A stretch of DNA of 64,000 bases, taken from NCBI RefSeq assembly GCF_009183415.1, contig NZ_WEHU01000013.1, positions 62,001 to 126,000 on the forward strand, read 5' to 3'. The DNA comes from Bacillus sp. B1-b2. Lineage in GTDB: Bacteria > Bacillota > Bacilli > Bacillales > Cytobacillaceae. Below the pieces are notes generated by a model. That model made no database searches and was not told the DNA's origin. It saw only the letters and a list, made by a program, of their open reading frames with translations. Below, one piece after another: positions 1-8,717 of this stretch. Position numbers and translations under genes: made by a program. Positions within the stretch are counted from its first letter, which is position 1. The number at the start of each line of letters is the position of its first letter.

Positions 1-735
1 TCTAAACCTCCACATGTTCTTTCAGTAGAAGCTAGAAAAAAACCAATTGATTTAAAAGATATCTTTATTGATATTGGTGCATCCTCTAAGGAAGAGGCAA
101 TGGAATGGGGAGTAAAACCAGGAGATATGGTTGTGCCATATTTTGAATTTACAGTAATGAATAATGAAAAAATGTTACTTGCAAAAGCTTGGGATAATCG
201 AATCGGTTGTGCTATTGCAATTGATGTCTTGAAAAATCTAAAAGATACAGAACATCCAAATGTTGTTTATGGTGTTGGAACTGTACAGGAAGAAGTTGGA
301 TTGCGTGGTGCAAAAACATCTGCACACTTAATTCAACCAGATATTGCGTTTGGAGTAGATGTTGGAATAGCGGGTGATACACCTGGAGTAACAGAGAAAG
401 AAGCATTAAGTAAGATGGGGAAAGGACCACAAATCATTTTATACGATGCTTCCATGGTCTCTCATAAAGGTTTAAGAGATTTAGTGACAGATACAGCAGA
501 TGAATTAAGCATTCCTTATCAATTTGACAGTGTACCAGGCGGAGGTACGGATTCTGGTTCTATTCATTTAACACATAACGGAGTACCAGCTTTATCGATT
601 ACCATTGCAACACGTTATATTCATTCACATGCAGCAATGCTTCATCGTGATGATTATGAAAATGCAGTAAAGCTTATTGTAGAAGTGATTAAAAAATTAG
701 ATGCAGAAACTGTTAACGAACTGACATTTGCATAA
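1..735 (+). CDS. ysdC: M42 family glutamyl/leucyl-type aminopeptidase (5' partial)
   Basis: The reading frame is open from base 1, so the N-terminus lies outside the window; 244 residues are visible. M42 enzymes are cytosolic dimetal aminopeptidases that trim peptides. Visible family motifs are AWDNRIGC (metal-bridging Asp), [10 protein letters not shown] (catalytic and metal Glu), [13 protein letters not shown] (metal Asp) and [10 protein letters not shown] (metal His), in the usual order, so the catalytic half is complete. The gene ends at a strong hairpin shared with the convergent permease gene. The name ysdC rests on position upstream of sspI and ysgA as in B. subtilis; it could be another M42 paralogue such as the ytoP or frvX type. 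Confidence 0.85.
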   Translation, partial: SKPPHVLSVEARKKPIDLKDIFIDIGASSKEEAMEWGVKPGDMVVPYFEFTVMNNEKMLLAKAWDNRIGCAIAIDVLKNLKDTEHPNVVYGVGTVQEEVGLRGAKTSAHLIQPDIAFGVDVGIAGDTPGVTEKEALSKMGKGPQIILYDASMVSHKGLRDLVTDTADELSIPYQFDSVPGGGTDSGSIHLTHNGVPALSITIATRYIHSHAAMLHRDDYENAVKLIVEVIKKLDAETVNELTFA

Positions 736-741
736 ATATAA

Positions 742-779
742 AAAAGGAGAAGAACGATTCCGATCGTTCTTCTCCTTTT
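742..779. terminator. Bidirectional intrinsic terminator
   Basis: A perfect 17-bp stem (742-758 with 763-779) has a 4-nt loop, with A-rich sequence on the left and T-rich on the right. It serves both the aminopeptidase gene and the convergent permease gene, whose stop codon it overlaps. Confidence 0.85.
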
Positions 780-1902
780 AAATTAGTGGATCTTTAAATG
801 GTGGATCTTGAGCATTCAATATAGCTGCTTTTCTTGCTTTTAGAAGGCGAATAATATTAACAACGATCGTCTTAGCAGCAGCATAAGTTGGAACAGCTAA
901 AATCATTCCTAGAATACCTGCTAGGTTACCAGCTACTAATAATAAAATAATAATCGTTGCAGGATGTGTATCTAATCGTTTGCCTAGAATTAAAGGGGAT
1001 AAGACATTTCCTTCAATTTGTTGAGCTATTGTAATAACTATGATGACTAATAATGCTTGTGTAGGAGAAGTGAATAAAGCGATAATAACGGCTGGCGCTC
1101 CTCCAATAAGTGGTCCTACATATGGGATAATATTTGTAACGGCTACTATTAGTGCCATAACAAGCGCATAGTCAAGCCCGATAATAAGATAACCAATTAA
1201 AGCTAACGTTCCTACAAATAAAGCAACAATAACCTGTCCTTGAATGTATGCAGCTAATGTTGTACTTGTATCTTTAATAATTTTTAAGCCTTCTTTTCGA
1301 TAAGAGGCTGGGAAAAATTTAGACAGTGCCTCAGGGAATCTTTCCCCATCTTTAAAGCAGTAAAATAATAAAAATGGAACAGTAACGATAGTGACTGTAA
1401 TATTTGTCATGGTGCTTATAATGGCACCAATTCCATTGGATAAGTTACTAGGGATAGTTTGTGCATATGCCTTCAAATTCTCTGTAATATCTTTTATAGA
1501 TATGTATTCTTGATTCATGACCCATTTATATTGTTCTGTATCATTTAGATAGTTGAAATACTTAACGGCCTGATCTGCATATTTAGGTATATTGCTAAAT
1601 AATTCTGTAATCTGTGCACTAATCATAGGTACAATACTACCTATAGCTAATATAACAAGACCAATGATTACTACATATACAATAATAATGGCTAGTGATT
1701 TAGGTAATTTTCCTTTTTGTAGAAACCGAACAATCGGATTAAGAAGGAAATATAGAAAGCCTGTGATAATAATTGGTACAAATAATGTGGAGAATAATAC
1801 TGCAACTGGCTGAAATAAGAATGAGATCTTGGTGCAAATGTAAATAATGGCTACAATTAATAATATTTGCAATAGCCAGTAATGAAATTTTTTCTTTGTC
1901 AA
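778..1902 (-). CDS. AI-2E (DUF20/PF01594) family membrane permease
   Basis: This is a 374-residue polytopic membrane protein of the AI-2E transporter family (B. subtilis paralogues YdbI, YtvI, YueF, YrrI). Members export or exchange small molecules or ions, and the substrate here is unknown. Hydrophobic segments occur near both ends, with the long soluble insert in the first half typical of the family and the conserved stretches IPYVGPLIGG and QQIEGNVLSPLILG. The start is taken as TTG at 1902, because AAGGTGAAGG lies just upstream; an ATG at 1974 in the same frame has no ribosome-binding site and would add an unlikely 24-residue leader. It is a single gene convergent with the aminopeptidase. 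Confidence 0.8.
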   Translation of the reverse strand: MTKKKFHYWLLQILLIVAIIYICTKISFLFQPVAVLFSTLFVPIIITGFLYFLLNPIVRFLQKGKLPKSLAIIIVYVVIIGLVILAIGSIVPMISAQITELFSNIPKYADQAVKYFNYLNDTEQYKWVMNQEYISIKDITENLKAYAQTIPSNLSNGIGAIISTMTNITVTIVTVPFLLFYCFKDGERFPEALSKFFPASYRKEGLKIIKDTSTTLAAYIQGQVIVALFVGTLALIGYLIIGLDYALVMALIVAVTNIIPYVGPLIGGAPAVIIALFTSPTQALLVIIVITIAQQIEGNVLSPLILGKRLDTHPATIIILLLVAGNLAGILGMILAVPTYAAAKTIVVNIIRLLKARKAAILNAQDPPFKDPLI

Positions 1903-2052
1903 AATTCCTTCACCTTTTTTCGTATATAGTAAGAGTAGTATAGCATATAACCTTTCCTTAGAAAAAATAAACATAAAGAATATTCTATATTTATCATGGT
2001 TATAGCATAATACGTGTAAGAAATATAAAAAGTTTCAAAAAAAAAATATAAA

Positions 2053-2074
2053 AGAAGGAGAATAATCTCCTTCT
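2053..2074 (-). terminator. Hairpin terminator for sspI, left copy
   Basis: A 9-bp stem AGAAGGAGA/TCTCCTTCT has loop ATAA. Read leftward it is followed by a long run of T, as expected of an intrinsic terminator. The same 22 bases recur at 2328-2349 without the T run. Confidence 0.6.
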
Positions 2075-2123
2075 CAGCTTGTAGAAAAAGTATATTAGAA
2101 AGATCAAATAGAATTTTTATCCA

Positions 2124-2250
2124 GATGATTGTAGTGGAAGGGGGAAGACTCCTGTGGGATCTGCGAGACAGCTGAGACCCTGCAGGCCAAAGGCAGACCG
2201 CGGCTCAGCGCGAGCCCCACGGAAAGCGAACCCCTGTAACGGAAATCATC
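2124..2250 (+). repeat. Dispersed imperfect-palindrome repeat, copy A
   Basis: This 127-base intergenic element has complementary ends (GATGATT and AATCATC) and the internal words GACTCCT, GAGACCCTGCAGGCC, and GGAAAGCGAACCCCTG. Copy D at 63108 shares these words in the same order and orientation. Copies B (24008) and C (27710) are on the other strand. Similar elements are familiar from intergenic regions of other Bacillaceae (recalled, not searched). It is not coding and has no transposase. Confidence 0.75.
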
Positions 2251-2327
2251 CCCCTATTCAGCAGCATGTTTAAATATACAACTTTATATTCTCCCATTAC
2301 TCCATAGAGGTGTTTCTCGACAGCCTG

Positions 2328-2349
2328 AGAAGGAGAATAATCTCCTTCT
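2328..2349. repeat. Right copy of the 22-bp palindrome
   Basis: This is identical to 2053-2074 but lies directly after the sspI stop and lacks a T run on the leftward strand. It may be a duplicated terminator hairpin. Confidence 0.5.
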
Positions 2350-2353
2350 TCTG

Positions 2354-2560
2354 TTATTTTAATCCATCTTCAAGTGTTTGGAGCATTTCTACCTTGTCAT
2401 TTTCTGAGGAGTTTTTCCAGATTACTTCGAATAATACTCCTAAGCCTGGAAGCATTTTTTCCTCGCCATTTTGGATAGCATCTACGATTGTTTCTTTTAA
2501 TTGATCTTGTGAGTTACCAGATACATTATGAATAATCGCATTACGTAAATTTAAATTCAC
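2354..2560 (-). CDS. sspI: Small acid-soluble spore protein I
   Basis: This 68-residue protein is a minor spore-core SASP, made in the forespore. The sequence contains [32 protein letters not shown] and [12 protein letters not shown], which match the SspI family closely along its whole length. The start is GTG at 2560, preceded by GGAAGGGAG; an in-frame ATG at 2668 would add 36 hydrophobic residues not found in the family and has no ribosome-binding site. It is divergent from the ysgA-type methylase, as in B. subtilis. Forespore (sigma-G) control is known for the family; no clear promoter was identified here. Confidence 0.9.
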   Translation of the reverse strand: MNLNLRNAIIHNVSGNSQDQLKETIVDAIQNGEEKMLPGLGVLFEVIWKNSSENDKVEMLQTLEDGLK

Positions 2561-2910
2561 GATAAGTGACTCCCTTCCATTAAGTAGTTGTAGTATTTTA
2601 GATTGCACAAAAATGAAGATGCAAGATGAAAACATAACATCTATTAGATAGCATTTACTTTTGTACATTTATTATGTCCATTATTTACGATATAATAGAA
2701 GAAAAGTAAATCTTCATGTAAGTTACAATGGAGTTCAGAGTGTTACCAACTAGCAAGAAATGAGAGAAGTTAGTCGGTTTTTAATAATACGAAAAGAAGA
2801 ATAGGATACATAGTATAAAAAAATAGGAACCAACCAAATGGTCAGCTTCTAGGTTGGGTATACTGCCATGGACTACTTACTGTTTATGGAAATGAAGGAG
2901 AAATACTAAA
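2561..2910. other. Divergent intergenic region, sspI / ysgA
   Basis: This 350-base region carries outward promoters for both neighbours. TATAAT-like sequence occurs near 2690-2696. A short stem CCAACC/GGTTGG (2830-2835 with 2852-2857) lies in the probable leader of the methylase gene. No open frame with a ribosome-binding site was found. Confidence 0.4.
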
Positions 2911-3660
2911 TTGAAACACATACTTTCGGCAAAAAACCCGCAAATTAAAGAATGGAAAAAGCTACTAACTAAAAAAGAAAGAGATAAGTCACAAACTTTT
3001 TTAGTAGAAGGATTTCATCTTGTAGAAGAAGCTTATAAATCAAATGCGATTATACATCTCATTGTTTCAGAGGAAATAGAGATGCCATCATGGGATTATG
3101 GAGATATTCCAGTAACATTAGTAACAAAAGAAATAATAGACATGCTATCTGAGACAGAAACTTCACAAGGGATTTTTGCTCATTGTAAGCAGTTGAATAA
3201 TAATGAGATTTTAAAACAAGCAAAGACTTTTATGGCTGTAGATCAAGTTCAAGATCCAGGAAATATTGGGACAATCATTCGAACTGCTGATGCTGCAGGA
3301 ATAGATTGTGTTATTATTGGGGATGGAACAGTAGATGTATATAATCCCAAAGTAGTTCGTTCAGCACAAGGAAGTCATTTTCATTTACCTATTGTAAAGG
3401 CAAATTTACTAGAAGCCATTCCTCAACTTAAGGAAAGAGAGATATCTGTATATGGTACTTCCCTGGAAAATGGGAAAAACTATAGAGAATTAGAAACAAG
3501 AAAAGATTCCTTCTGTCTAATTGTTGGTAATGAAGGAAATGGAGTAAGTAAAGAAGTCTTAAGTAAAACAGATGCAAATCTTTATATCCCGATTTTTGGT
3601 CAAAGTGAGTCTTTAAATGTAGCTGTAGCTGCAGGTATTTTAATGTATCACTTTAAATAA
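2911..3660 (+). CDS. ysgA: SpoU/TrmH family RNA 2'-O-ribose methyltransferase
   Basis: A 249-residue SPOUT-class methylase that transfers methyl from SAM to a ribose 2'-OH in rRNA or tRNA; the target of YsgA-type proteins is not established here. An N-terminal substrate-binding domain (about residues 5-85) is followed by the knotted SpoU domain, with motif 1 NIGTIIRTADAAGID, VVRSAQGSHFHLPI, motif 2 LIVGNEGNGVSKE and motif 3 IPIFGQSESLNVAVAAG. The start is TTG at 2911 with AAGGAG ten bases upstream; no nearer ATG exists. It stands before pheS as in B. subtilis but is separated from it by a promoter and T-box. Confidence 0.88.
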   Translation: MKHILSAKNPQIKEWKKLLTKKERDKSQTFLVEGFHLVEEAYKSNAIIHLIVSEEIEMPSWDYGDIPVTLVTKEIIDMLSETETSQGIFAHCKQLNNNEILKQAKTFMAVDQVQDPGNIGTIIRTADAAGIDCVIIGDGTVDVYNPKVVRSAQGSHFHLPIVKANLLEAIPQLKEREISVYGTSLENGKNYRELETRKDSFCLIVGNEGNGVSKEVLSKTDANLYIPIFGQSESLNVAVAAGILMYHFK

Positions 3661-3757
3661 TTCAGTTATTGAAAATGTCTTTATATGATATAGTGTTGCT
3701 GTTTACTTGTAAACAGTGAACTTATGCAACCAGCTATAATAAAAGCGGAAATGGCAT

Positions 3758-3786
3758 TTGAAAACGAATGAAAAATATATTATAAT
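3758..3786 (+). promoter_or_regulatory. Sigma-A promoter of pheST
   Basis: TTGAAA (3758-3763), a 17-base spacer and TATAAT (3781-3786) lie just upstream of the T-box leader. Confidence 0.8.
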
Positions 3787-3807
3787 AAGTACAAAATACA
3801 TGAATAA

Positions 3808-4072
3808 AAACTATGATGGAGAAAAGTAATTGATGACTTTTCAATTTAGGGAGAAAATGCCATAGACTGAAAGCATTTTTATTAAAAAACATCAATGAAG
3901 TTCACCTCCTGAGTTGGCATCGGGACCATAATCTACTTACTAGAGAATGTAAAGATGTGCCGGTAATAATACCGTTATCCAAATGAAGTGAGCTTGTTTT
4001 TTATTTTTTACAAGTTAATTAGGGTGGTACCGCGTATATAACCTCGTCCCTTTTTTAGGGGGCGAGGTTTTT
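3808..4072 (+). ncRNA. T-box leader, phenylalanine-specific
   Basis: T-boxes sense uncharged tRNA and allow read-through into the gene. The conserved T-box sequence AGGGTGGTACCGCG is at 4021-4034, and the terminator stem ACCTCGTCCC/GGGGGCGAGGT with a T run follows at 4041-4071. The specifier is TTC (Phe) at 3901-3903 in the context GAAG-TTC-ACCTCC, comparable to GAA-CTC-ACCTC in the ilv leader of this window. The 5' boundary is approximate. Confidence 0.92.
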
Positions 4073-4115
4073 TGTTGCCGAATTTTTCATGAACCTGTAG
4101 AAGGAGGAAATAAAT

Positions 4116-5156
4116 ATGGAAGCAAAATTAAAAGAGCTTCAGGCAGAAGCGCTGAAAAGTATAGAAAATAGCCAAAATATGAAAGAACTAAATGACATCA
4201 GAGTAGCTTACCTAGGAAAAAAAGGTCCAATTACAGAAGTTTTAAAAGGGATGGGAAAACTTTCTGCGGAAGAAAGACCAAAAATGGGTGCTCTTGTCAA
4301 TGTGGTTAGAGATGAAATCACAGCACATATTGAGAAAAAGCAAAAAGCATTAGAGGATGCACTAGTTCAAGAGAAAATCTCCTCAGAAACAATTGATATT
4401 TCTTTACCTGGACGTCCAGTTTCAGTTGGAAACCACCATCCACTAACGAGAGTGGTAGAAGAAATTGAAGACTTATTTCTTGGAATGGGTTATGCCATTG
4501 AAGAGGGTCCAGAAGTGGAAAATGATTATTACAACTTTGAAGCATTAAATTTACCGAAAGATCACCCAGCAAGAGATATGCAGGATTCTTTCTATATTAC
4601 TGAAGAGCTGTTGCTTCGTACACAAACATCTCCAATGCAAGCAAGAACATTAGAGAAGCATAAAGGGCAAGGTCCAGTGAAAATCATCTGTCCAGGTAAA
4701 GTGTATCGCCGTGATAATGATGACGCAACCCACTCTCATCAATTTATGCAAATTGAAGGCTTAGTGGTAGATGAAAACATTCGTATGAGTGATTTAATTG
4801 GAACATTAGAAGTTTTTGCGAAGAAAATGTTCGGTGAAGATAGAGAAATCCGTCTACGTCCAAGTTTCTTCCCATTTACAGAGCCTTCTGTAGAAGTAGA
4901 TATTTCTTGCTTTATCTGTAAAGGTGCAGGATGTAGTGTATGTAAAAAAACAGGCTGGATAGAGATTTTAGGAGCTGGAATGGTTCATCCTAATGTGTTA
5001 GAAATGTCTGGATTTGATTCTAAGAAATATTCAGGATTTGCTTTCGGAATGGGACCAGAGCGTATTGCTATGTTGAAATATGGAATTGATGATATTCGCC
5101 ATTTCTATACAAATGATGTTCGTTTCTTAAAACAATTTTCAGTGCCGGAATATTAA
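4116..5156 (+). CDS. pheS: Phenylalanyl-tRNA synthetase alpha subunit
   Basis: PheS is the catalytic subunit of the cytosolic alpha2-beta2 enzyme that charges tRNA-Phe. The 346-residue length is normal. Residues 1 to about 85 form the coiled-coil tRNA-binding arm. The class II core follows, with motif 2 [20 protein letters not shown] and motif 3 [11 protein letters not shown]. The Cys-rich segment [17 protein letters not shown] is typical of Bacillus PheS. The start ATG has GAAGGAGG upstream. It forms an operon with pheT, 16 bases downstream, under the phenylalanine T-box. Confidence 0.97.
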   Translation: MEAKLKELQAEALKSIENSQNMKELNDIRVAYLGKKGPITEVLKGMGKLSAEERPKMGALVNVVRDEITAHIEKKQKALEDALVQEKISSETIDISLPGRPVSVGNHHPLTRVVEEIEDLFLGMGYAIEEGPEVENDYYNFEALNLPKDHPARDMQDSFYITEELLLRTQTSPMQARTLEKHKGQGPVKIICPGKVYRRDNDDATHSHQFMQIEGLVVDENIRMSDLIGTLEVFAKKMFGEDREIRLRPSFFPFTEPSVEVDISCFICKGAGCSVCKKTGWIEILGAGMVHPNVLEMSGFDSKKYSGFAFGMGPERIAMLKYGIDDIRHFYTNDVRFLKQFSVPEY

Positions 5157-5172
5157 GTTTGGAGGAGAAAAA

Positions 5173-7587
5173 ATGTTAGTTTCCTATAATTGGTTAAAAG
5201 AGTATGTAGATATTAAAGATATTAACCCGAACGATTTAGCTGACAAAATTACAAAAAGCGGAATTGAAGTAGAGGGTGTAGAAGTATTAAACGAAGGCAT
5301 TTCAAATGTTGTAATCGGATATATAGTGGAAAGAGAACAACATCCTAATGCTGACAAATTGAATAAGTGTCTTGTAGATGTAGGAGAAGGAGATCCTATT
5401 CAAATTATTTGTGGAGCAGCAAATGTGGATAAAGGTCAAAAGGTTGCTGTTGCGAAAGTTGGAGCAGTTCTTCCTGGAAACTTTAAAATTAAAAAAGCTA
5501 AACTTCGTGGAGAAGAATCAAATGGTATGATTTGTTCCCTTCAAGAACTTGGAATTGAAGGAAAGATTGTTGCTAAAGAGTACTCACAAGGAATCTTCGT
5601 ATTCCCAAGTGATGTAGAAGTAGGAACAGATGCCCTAGAATACTTACAACGTGATGATGCTGTCCTAGAATTAGGGTTAACTCCTAACCGAGCAGATTGT
5701 TTAAGCATGCTAGGTGTTGCTTATGAAGTAGCAGCAATATTAGGAAAAGAAGTAACACTACCAGATACAACATATCCAACAAGTACTGAAAAAGCAGCTG
5801 ATTTTGTGCAAGTTACAGTAGAAAATAATGCAGATGTACCACTTTATACAGCGAGAGTGATTAAGAATATTACCATTGCACCATCTCCATTATGGATGCA
5901 AGGAAAATTAATGGCTGCTGGAATCAGACCACATAACAACGTAGTGGATATAACAAACTATGTTTTAATTGAATATGGTCAACCATTGCATGCTTTTGAT
6001 TATGACAAGTTAGGTTCAAAAGAAATACATGTGAGAAGAGCACAAAGTGGAGAGAAAATTGTCACTCTTGATGAAGCAGAAAGAACATTATCAGAAGATA
6101 CTCTTCTTATTACAAATGGAACAGTAGGAGTAGCCGTTGCCGGTGTAATGGGTGCAGCTAATTCAGAGGTTCAATCAGATACTACAACTGTATTATTAGA
6201 ATCTGCTTATTTTGATAGTAAAGTGATTCGCAAATCTTCAAAAGAAATTGGCTTAAGAAGTGAAGCTAGTGCAAGATATGAAAAAGGTATTGATCCGAAT
6301 CGTGTCCGCTTAGCTGCAGACAGAGCATGTCAATTACTACATTTATATGCTGGTGGAGAAGTGGTAGAAGGCGAAGTAGCAGTGGATACACTAACAGCAG
6401 AATCTAAAGTGGTTTCTATAACAATGGAGAAAATCAATCGCTCTTTAGGAACAGCTTTAACTGTAGAAGAAGCAGTAGCAATATTCCAAAGTTTGAAATT
6501 TGACACAATGGTAGATGGTACTAGCATTTCTGTTACGGTTCCAACAAGAAGAAATGATATTACGATTGAAGCAGATTTAATTGAAGAAGTAGCTAGATTA
6601 TATGGATATGATAATCTTCCTAAAACATTACCAGTTGGATCATCTACACCTGGAGGCTTAACTTCTTATCAGAAAAAACGCCGTATGGCACGTAGGTTCT
6701 TAGAATCAGCAGGTATGTTCCAAGCTATTACTTATGCTTTAACAAATGAGTCTAAAGTTCAAGCTTTTGCTCTAGAGAAAAGACAACCAATTAAGCTTGC
6801 AATGCCAATGAGTGAAGAACGTGCATTATTACGACAAAGTATTGTTCCACAGCTACTAGAAGTGGTTAAGTACAATGCTGCTCGTCAAAATGAAAGCTTA
6901 GCTGTATATGAAACAGGTGTTGTCTTCTTAAGTAAGGAAGGAAATGAACTTCCAGAAGAAAGAGAGCATCTAGCTGGTGCACTTACAGGTACTTGGAGTA
7001 GCCATCCATGGCAAGGAGAAAAGAAAGTAGTTGATTTCTTTGTCGTGAAAGGAATTCTTGAAGGACTTTTTGAAAAATTAGGGGTGCTTGAAGAAGTAGA
7101 TTTCACTAGGAGTGAAAAGGAAGGAATGCATCCTGGAAGAACAGCTGAAATCGTTCTGAATGGAGAAGTAATTGGATTCTTAGGTCAAGTGCATCCCCAA
7201 GTACAAAATGATCTAGATTTAAAAGAAACATATTGCTTTGAATTAAATTTAAGCAAATTATTTGCAGTAGAATTAGAAGATTTACATTATACTGCCATTC
7301 CAAGATTCCCATCTGTAACAAGAGATATTGCTCTTGTTGTAGCGAAGGAAACATTAGCAGGTGACATACAAAAAATCATAGCTGAAGCTGGTGGAGATTT
7401 ATTAAAAGAGGTTTCTGTATTTGATTTATATGAAGGGGACAAAATGGAAGAAGGAAAGAAATCCATTGCCTTCTCTTTAAAATATTTTGATCCTGAACAA
7501 ACATTAACAGATGAAATTATTACAAAAGCTCATGATAAAGTACTTGCAGCAGTAAAAGAAAAAACTGGGGCCGTATTAAGAGGATAA
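5173..7587 (+). CDS. pheT: Phenylalanyl-tRNA synthetase beta subunit
   Basis: PheT (804 residues, full length) pairs with PheS, binds tRNA-Phe and edits Tyr-tRNA-Phe. Domains in order are an EMAP-like OB fold (about 40-150), B3/B4 editing domain (about 210-380), B5 domain, a catalytic-like fold, and the C-terminal FDX-ACB anticodon-binding domain starting at [23 protein letters not shown] precedes the ATG. A strong terminator follows. In B. subtilis rnhC lies next, but here only 167 bases separate pheT from zapA and no rnhC is present. Confidence 0.97.
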   Translation: MLVSYNWLKEYVDIKDINPNDLADKITKSGIEVEGVEVLNEGISNVVIGYIVEREQHPNADKLNKCLVDVGEGDPIQIICGAANVDKGQKVAVAKVGAVLPGNFKIKKAKLRGEESNGMICSLQELGIEGKIVAKEYSQGIFVFPSDVEVGTDALEYLQRDDAVLELGLTPNRADCLSMLGVAYEVAAILGKEVTLPDTTYPTSTEKAADFVQVTVENNADVPLYTARVIKNITIAPSPLWMQGKLMAAGIRPHNNVVDITNYVLIEYGQPLHAFDYDKLGSKEIHVRRAQSGEKIVTLDEAERTLSEDTLLITNGTVGVAVAGVMGAANSEVQSDTTTVLLESAYFDSKVIRKSSKEIGLRSEASARYEKGIDPNRVRLAADRACQLLHLYAGGEVVEGEVAVDTLTAESKVVSITMEKINRSLGTALTVEEAVAIFQSLKFDTMVDGTSISVTVPTRRNDITIEADLIEEVARLYGYDNLPKTLPVGSSTPGGLTSYQKKRRMARRFLESAGMFQAITYALTNESKVQAFALEKRQPIKLAMPMSEERALLRQSIVPQLLEVVKYNAARQNESLAVYETGVVFLSKEGNELPEEREHLAGALTGTWSSHPWQGEKKVVDFFVVKGILEGLFEKLGVLEEVDFTRSEKEGMHPGRTAEIVLNGEVIGFLGQVHPQVQNDLDLKETYCFELNLSKLFAVELEDLHYTAIPRFPSVTRDIALVVAKETLAGDIQKIIAEAGGDLLKEVSVFDLYEGDKMEEGKKSIAFSLKYFDPEQTLTDEIITKAHDKVLAAVKEKTGAVLRG

Positions 7588-7595
7588 GTGAAGAG

Positions 7596-7634
7596 AAGCA
7601 TCTTTAGAGTGAATCACTTTAAAGATGCTTTTTT
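7596..7634 (+). terminator. pheST terminator
   Basis: A 16-bp stem with one mismatch (7596-7611 with 7615-7630) has a 3-nt loop and is followed by T6. Confidence 0.85.
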
Positions 7635-7711
7635 CTAGTCTTAATGACATAGGTACTTTTAGTCCTTCCCACATAAAATAGTGTAATGACTTCCCTATCA
7701 AGATTAGTTCA

Positions 7712-7720
7712 TGATATGAT
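7712..7720 (+). promoter_or_regulatory. Extended -10 promoter of zapA-cvpA
   Basis: TGATATGAT is an extended -10 element with no clear -35. The surrounding 17 bases (7707-7723) match those before polX (8667-8683) at all but one position. Confidence 0.5.
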
Positions 7721-7754
7721 AGAGTCTAGGATTCTTTAGAATGGAGGCATAGGT

Positions 7755-8015
7755 GTGTCAGATACCCCCAAAAATCGTACAAATGTTGATATATTCGGAA
7801 CACAATATGTAGTAATAGGGGAAGAGCCTTCTAGTCATGTTAGGTTGGTTGCCTCCATAGTGGATAAAAAAATGCGCGAGATTCAAGGAAAGAATCCCAT
7901 TCTAGATTCCAATAAATTAGCTGTATTAACAGCTGTTAATATAGTAAATGACTATATAAAATTATTAGATAGAGTAGAGCTACTAGAGAATGAATTAAAA
8001 AGAGAAAAGGACTGA
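7755..8015 (+). CDS. zapA: Cell division protein ZapA
   Basis: An 86-residue protein that binds FtsZ and bundles protofilaments at the Z-ring. The N-terminal half carries the family pattern VDIFGTQYVVIGEE, and the C-terminal half (about 50-86) is a predicted coiled coil ending in charged residues. The start is GTG at 7755 with GGAGG at 7743-7747; no ATG is available. It is followed eight bases later by cvpA, as in B. subtilis (yshA-yshB). Confidence 0.9.
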   Translation: MSDTPKNRTNVDIFGTQYVVIGEEPSSHVRLVASIVDKKMREIQGKNPILDSNKLAVLTAVNIVNDYIKLLDRVELLENELKREKD

Positions 8016-8023
8016 AATAGTTC

Positions 8024-8563
8024 ATGTTGGATATTATCTTAGTAATTTTGCTGCTTTTTGGTCTCTTAAGAGGGTTAAAGAGGGGCTTTATTATGCAATT
8101 TATCTATTTAACTGGATTTATTGTTGCATTTATTGTAGCGAATAAATACTACATACCTCTTTCGACGAAATTAACACTATGGATTCCATATCCAAATACA
8201 GGGAGTAATGATTTTTTACAAACCTTATTCCAAGCCAGTAATATGGAAGATGTTTTTTACCGAGCAATCGCATTCATTATTATTTTTGTAGTGGTAAAAA
8301 TAATCTGGCAGATTATAGGTAGTATGATTGATTTTGTGGCTAGTCTTCCCATTTTAAAGCAGTTAAATACTTGGGCAGGTGCTCTTTTAGGCTTTGTAGA
8401 AACCTATTTGCTATTATTTCTTCTTTTATTTATATCTGTATTAATTCCTGTAGATGGTATTCAAAGTTTCATAAGCGAGTCCTCTATAGCAGCATGGATG
8501 ATAGAAAATACTCCATACTTTTCTGAAAAAGTAAAAAATCTTTGGGTGGAGTACAATGCTTAA
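8024..8563 (+). CDS. yshB: CvpA family membrane protein
   Basis: A 179-residue integral membrane protein of the CvpA (colicin V production) family, role in Bacillus unclear. Hydrophobic segments fall at about 1-20, 22-42, 78-100 and 120-142, with the family signature DIILVILLLFGLLRGLKRGF at the N-terminus. The ATG at 8024 has only a weak AAGG upstream, so translation may be coupled to zapA. A strong terminator follows, so polX is a separate unit. Confidence 0.85.
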   Translation: MLDIILVILLLFGLLRGLKRGFIMQFIYLTGFIVAFIVANKYYIPLSTKLTLWIPYPNTGSNDFLQTLFQASNMEDVFYRAIAFIIIFVVVKIIWQIIGSMIDFVASLPILKQLNTWAGALLGFVETYLLLFLLLFISVLIPVDGIQSFISESSIAAWMIENTPYFSEKVKNLWVEYNA

Positions 8564-8575
8564 TTAATGGAAAAC

Positions 8576-8616
8576 AAAACTCTTTTAGCCATTTAACTAG
8601 CTAAAAGAGTTTTTAG
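8576..8616 (+). terminator. zapA-cvpA terminator
   Basis: A perfect 14-bp stem (8576-8589 with 8600-8613) has a 10-nt loop and ends in a T run. Confidence 0.85.
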
Positions 8617-8671
8617 TATGTTCTGTATTCTTTTTGGAAATCTATCATCAGTATAGTATTTTATCTGTTCA

Positions 8672-8680
8672 TGGTATGAT
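8672..8680 (+). promoter_or_regulatory. Extended -10 promoter of polX
   Basis: TGGTATGAT sits 38 bases before the polX start. No good -35 is visible. It is nearly identical in context to the zapA promoter at 7712. Confidence 0.5.
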
Positions 8681-8717
8681 AGAAATAGTCAATATCTTAA
8701 TATTTGTAGGTGATTAG

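Larger units (their letters stand above)
1903..2353. other. Gene-free stretch holding a repeat element between two identical hairpins
   Basis: The stretch holds two identical 22-bp palindromes (2053-2074 and 2328-2349) that bracket a dispersed repeat copy (2124-2250). The A-rich run at 2037-2047, left of the first palindrome, makes it a good intrinsic terminator for leftward transcripts, most likely sspI. No coding region is supported here. Confidence 0.6.
3661..4115 (+). other. pheS leader region
   Basis: This stretch holds an isolated palindrome (3699-3716, CTGTTTAC-TT-GTAAACAG), a sigma-A promoter (3758-3786) and the phenylalanine T-box with its terminator (about 3808-4072). A second TATAAT at 3735-3740 lacks a convincing -35. 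Confidence 0.7.

Noticed and set aside
2821-2900. Possible T-box or riboswitch before ysgA
   Set aside because: It lacks the T-box word GGTGGTACCGCG and a terminator; only a short CCAACC/GGTTGG stem is present.
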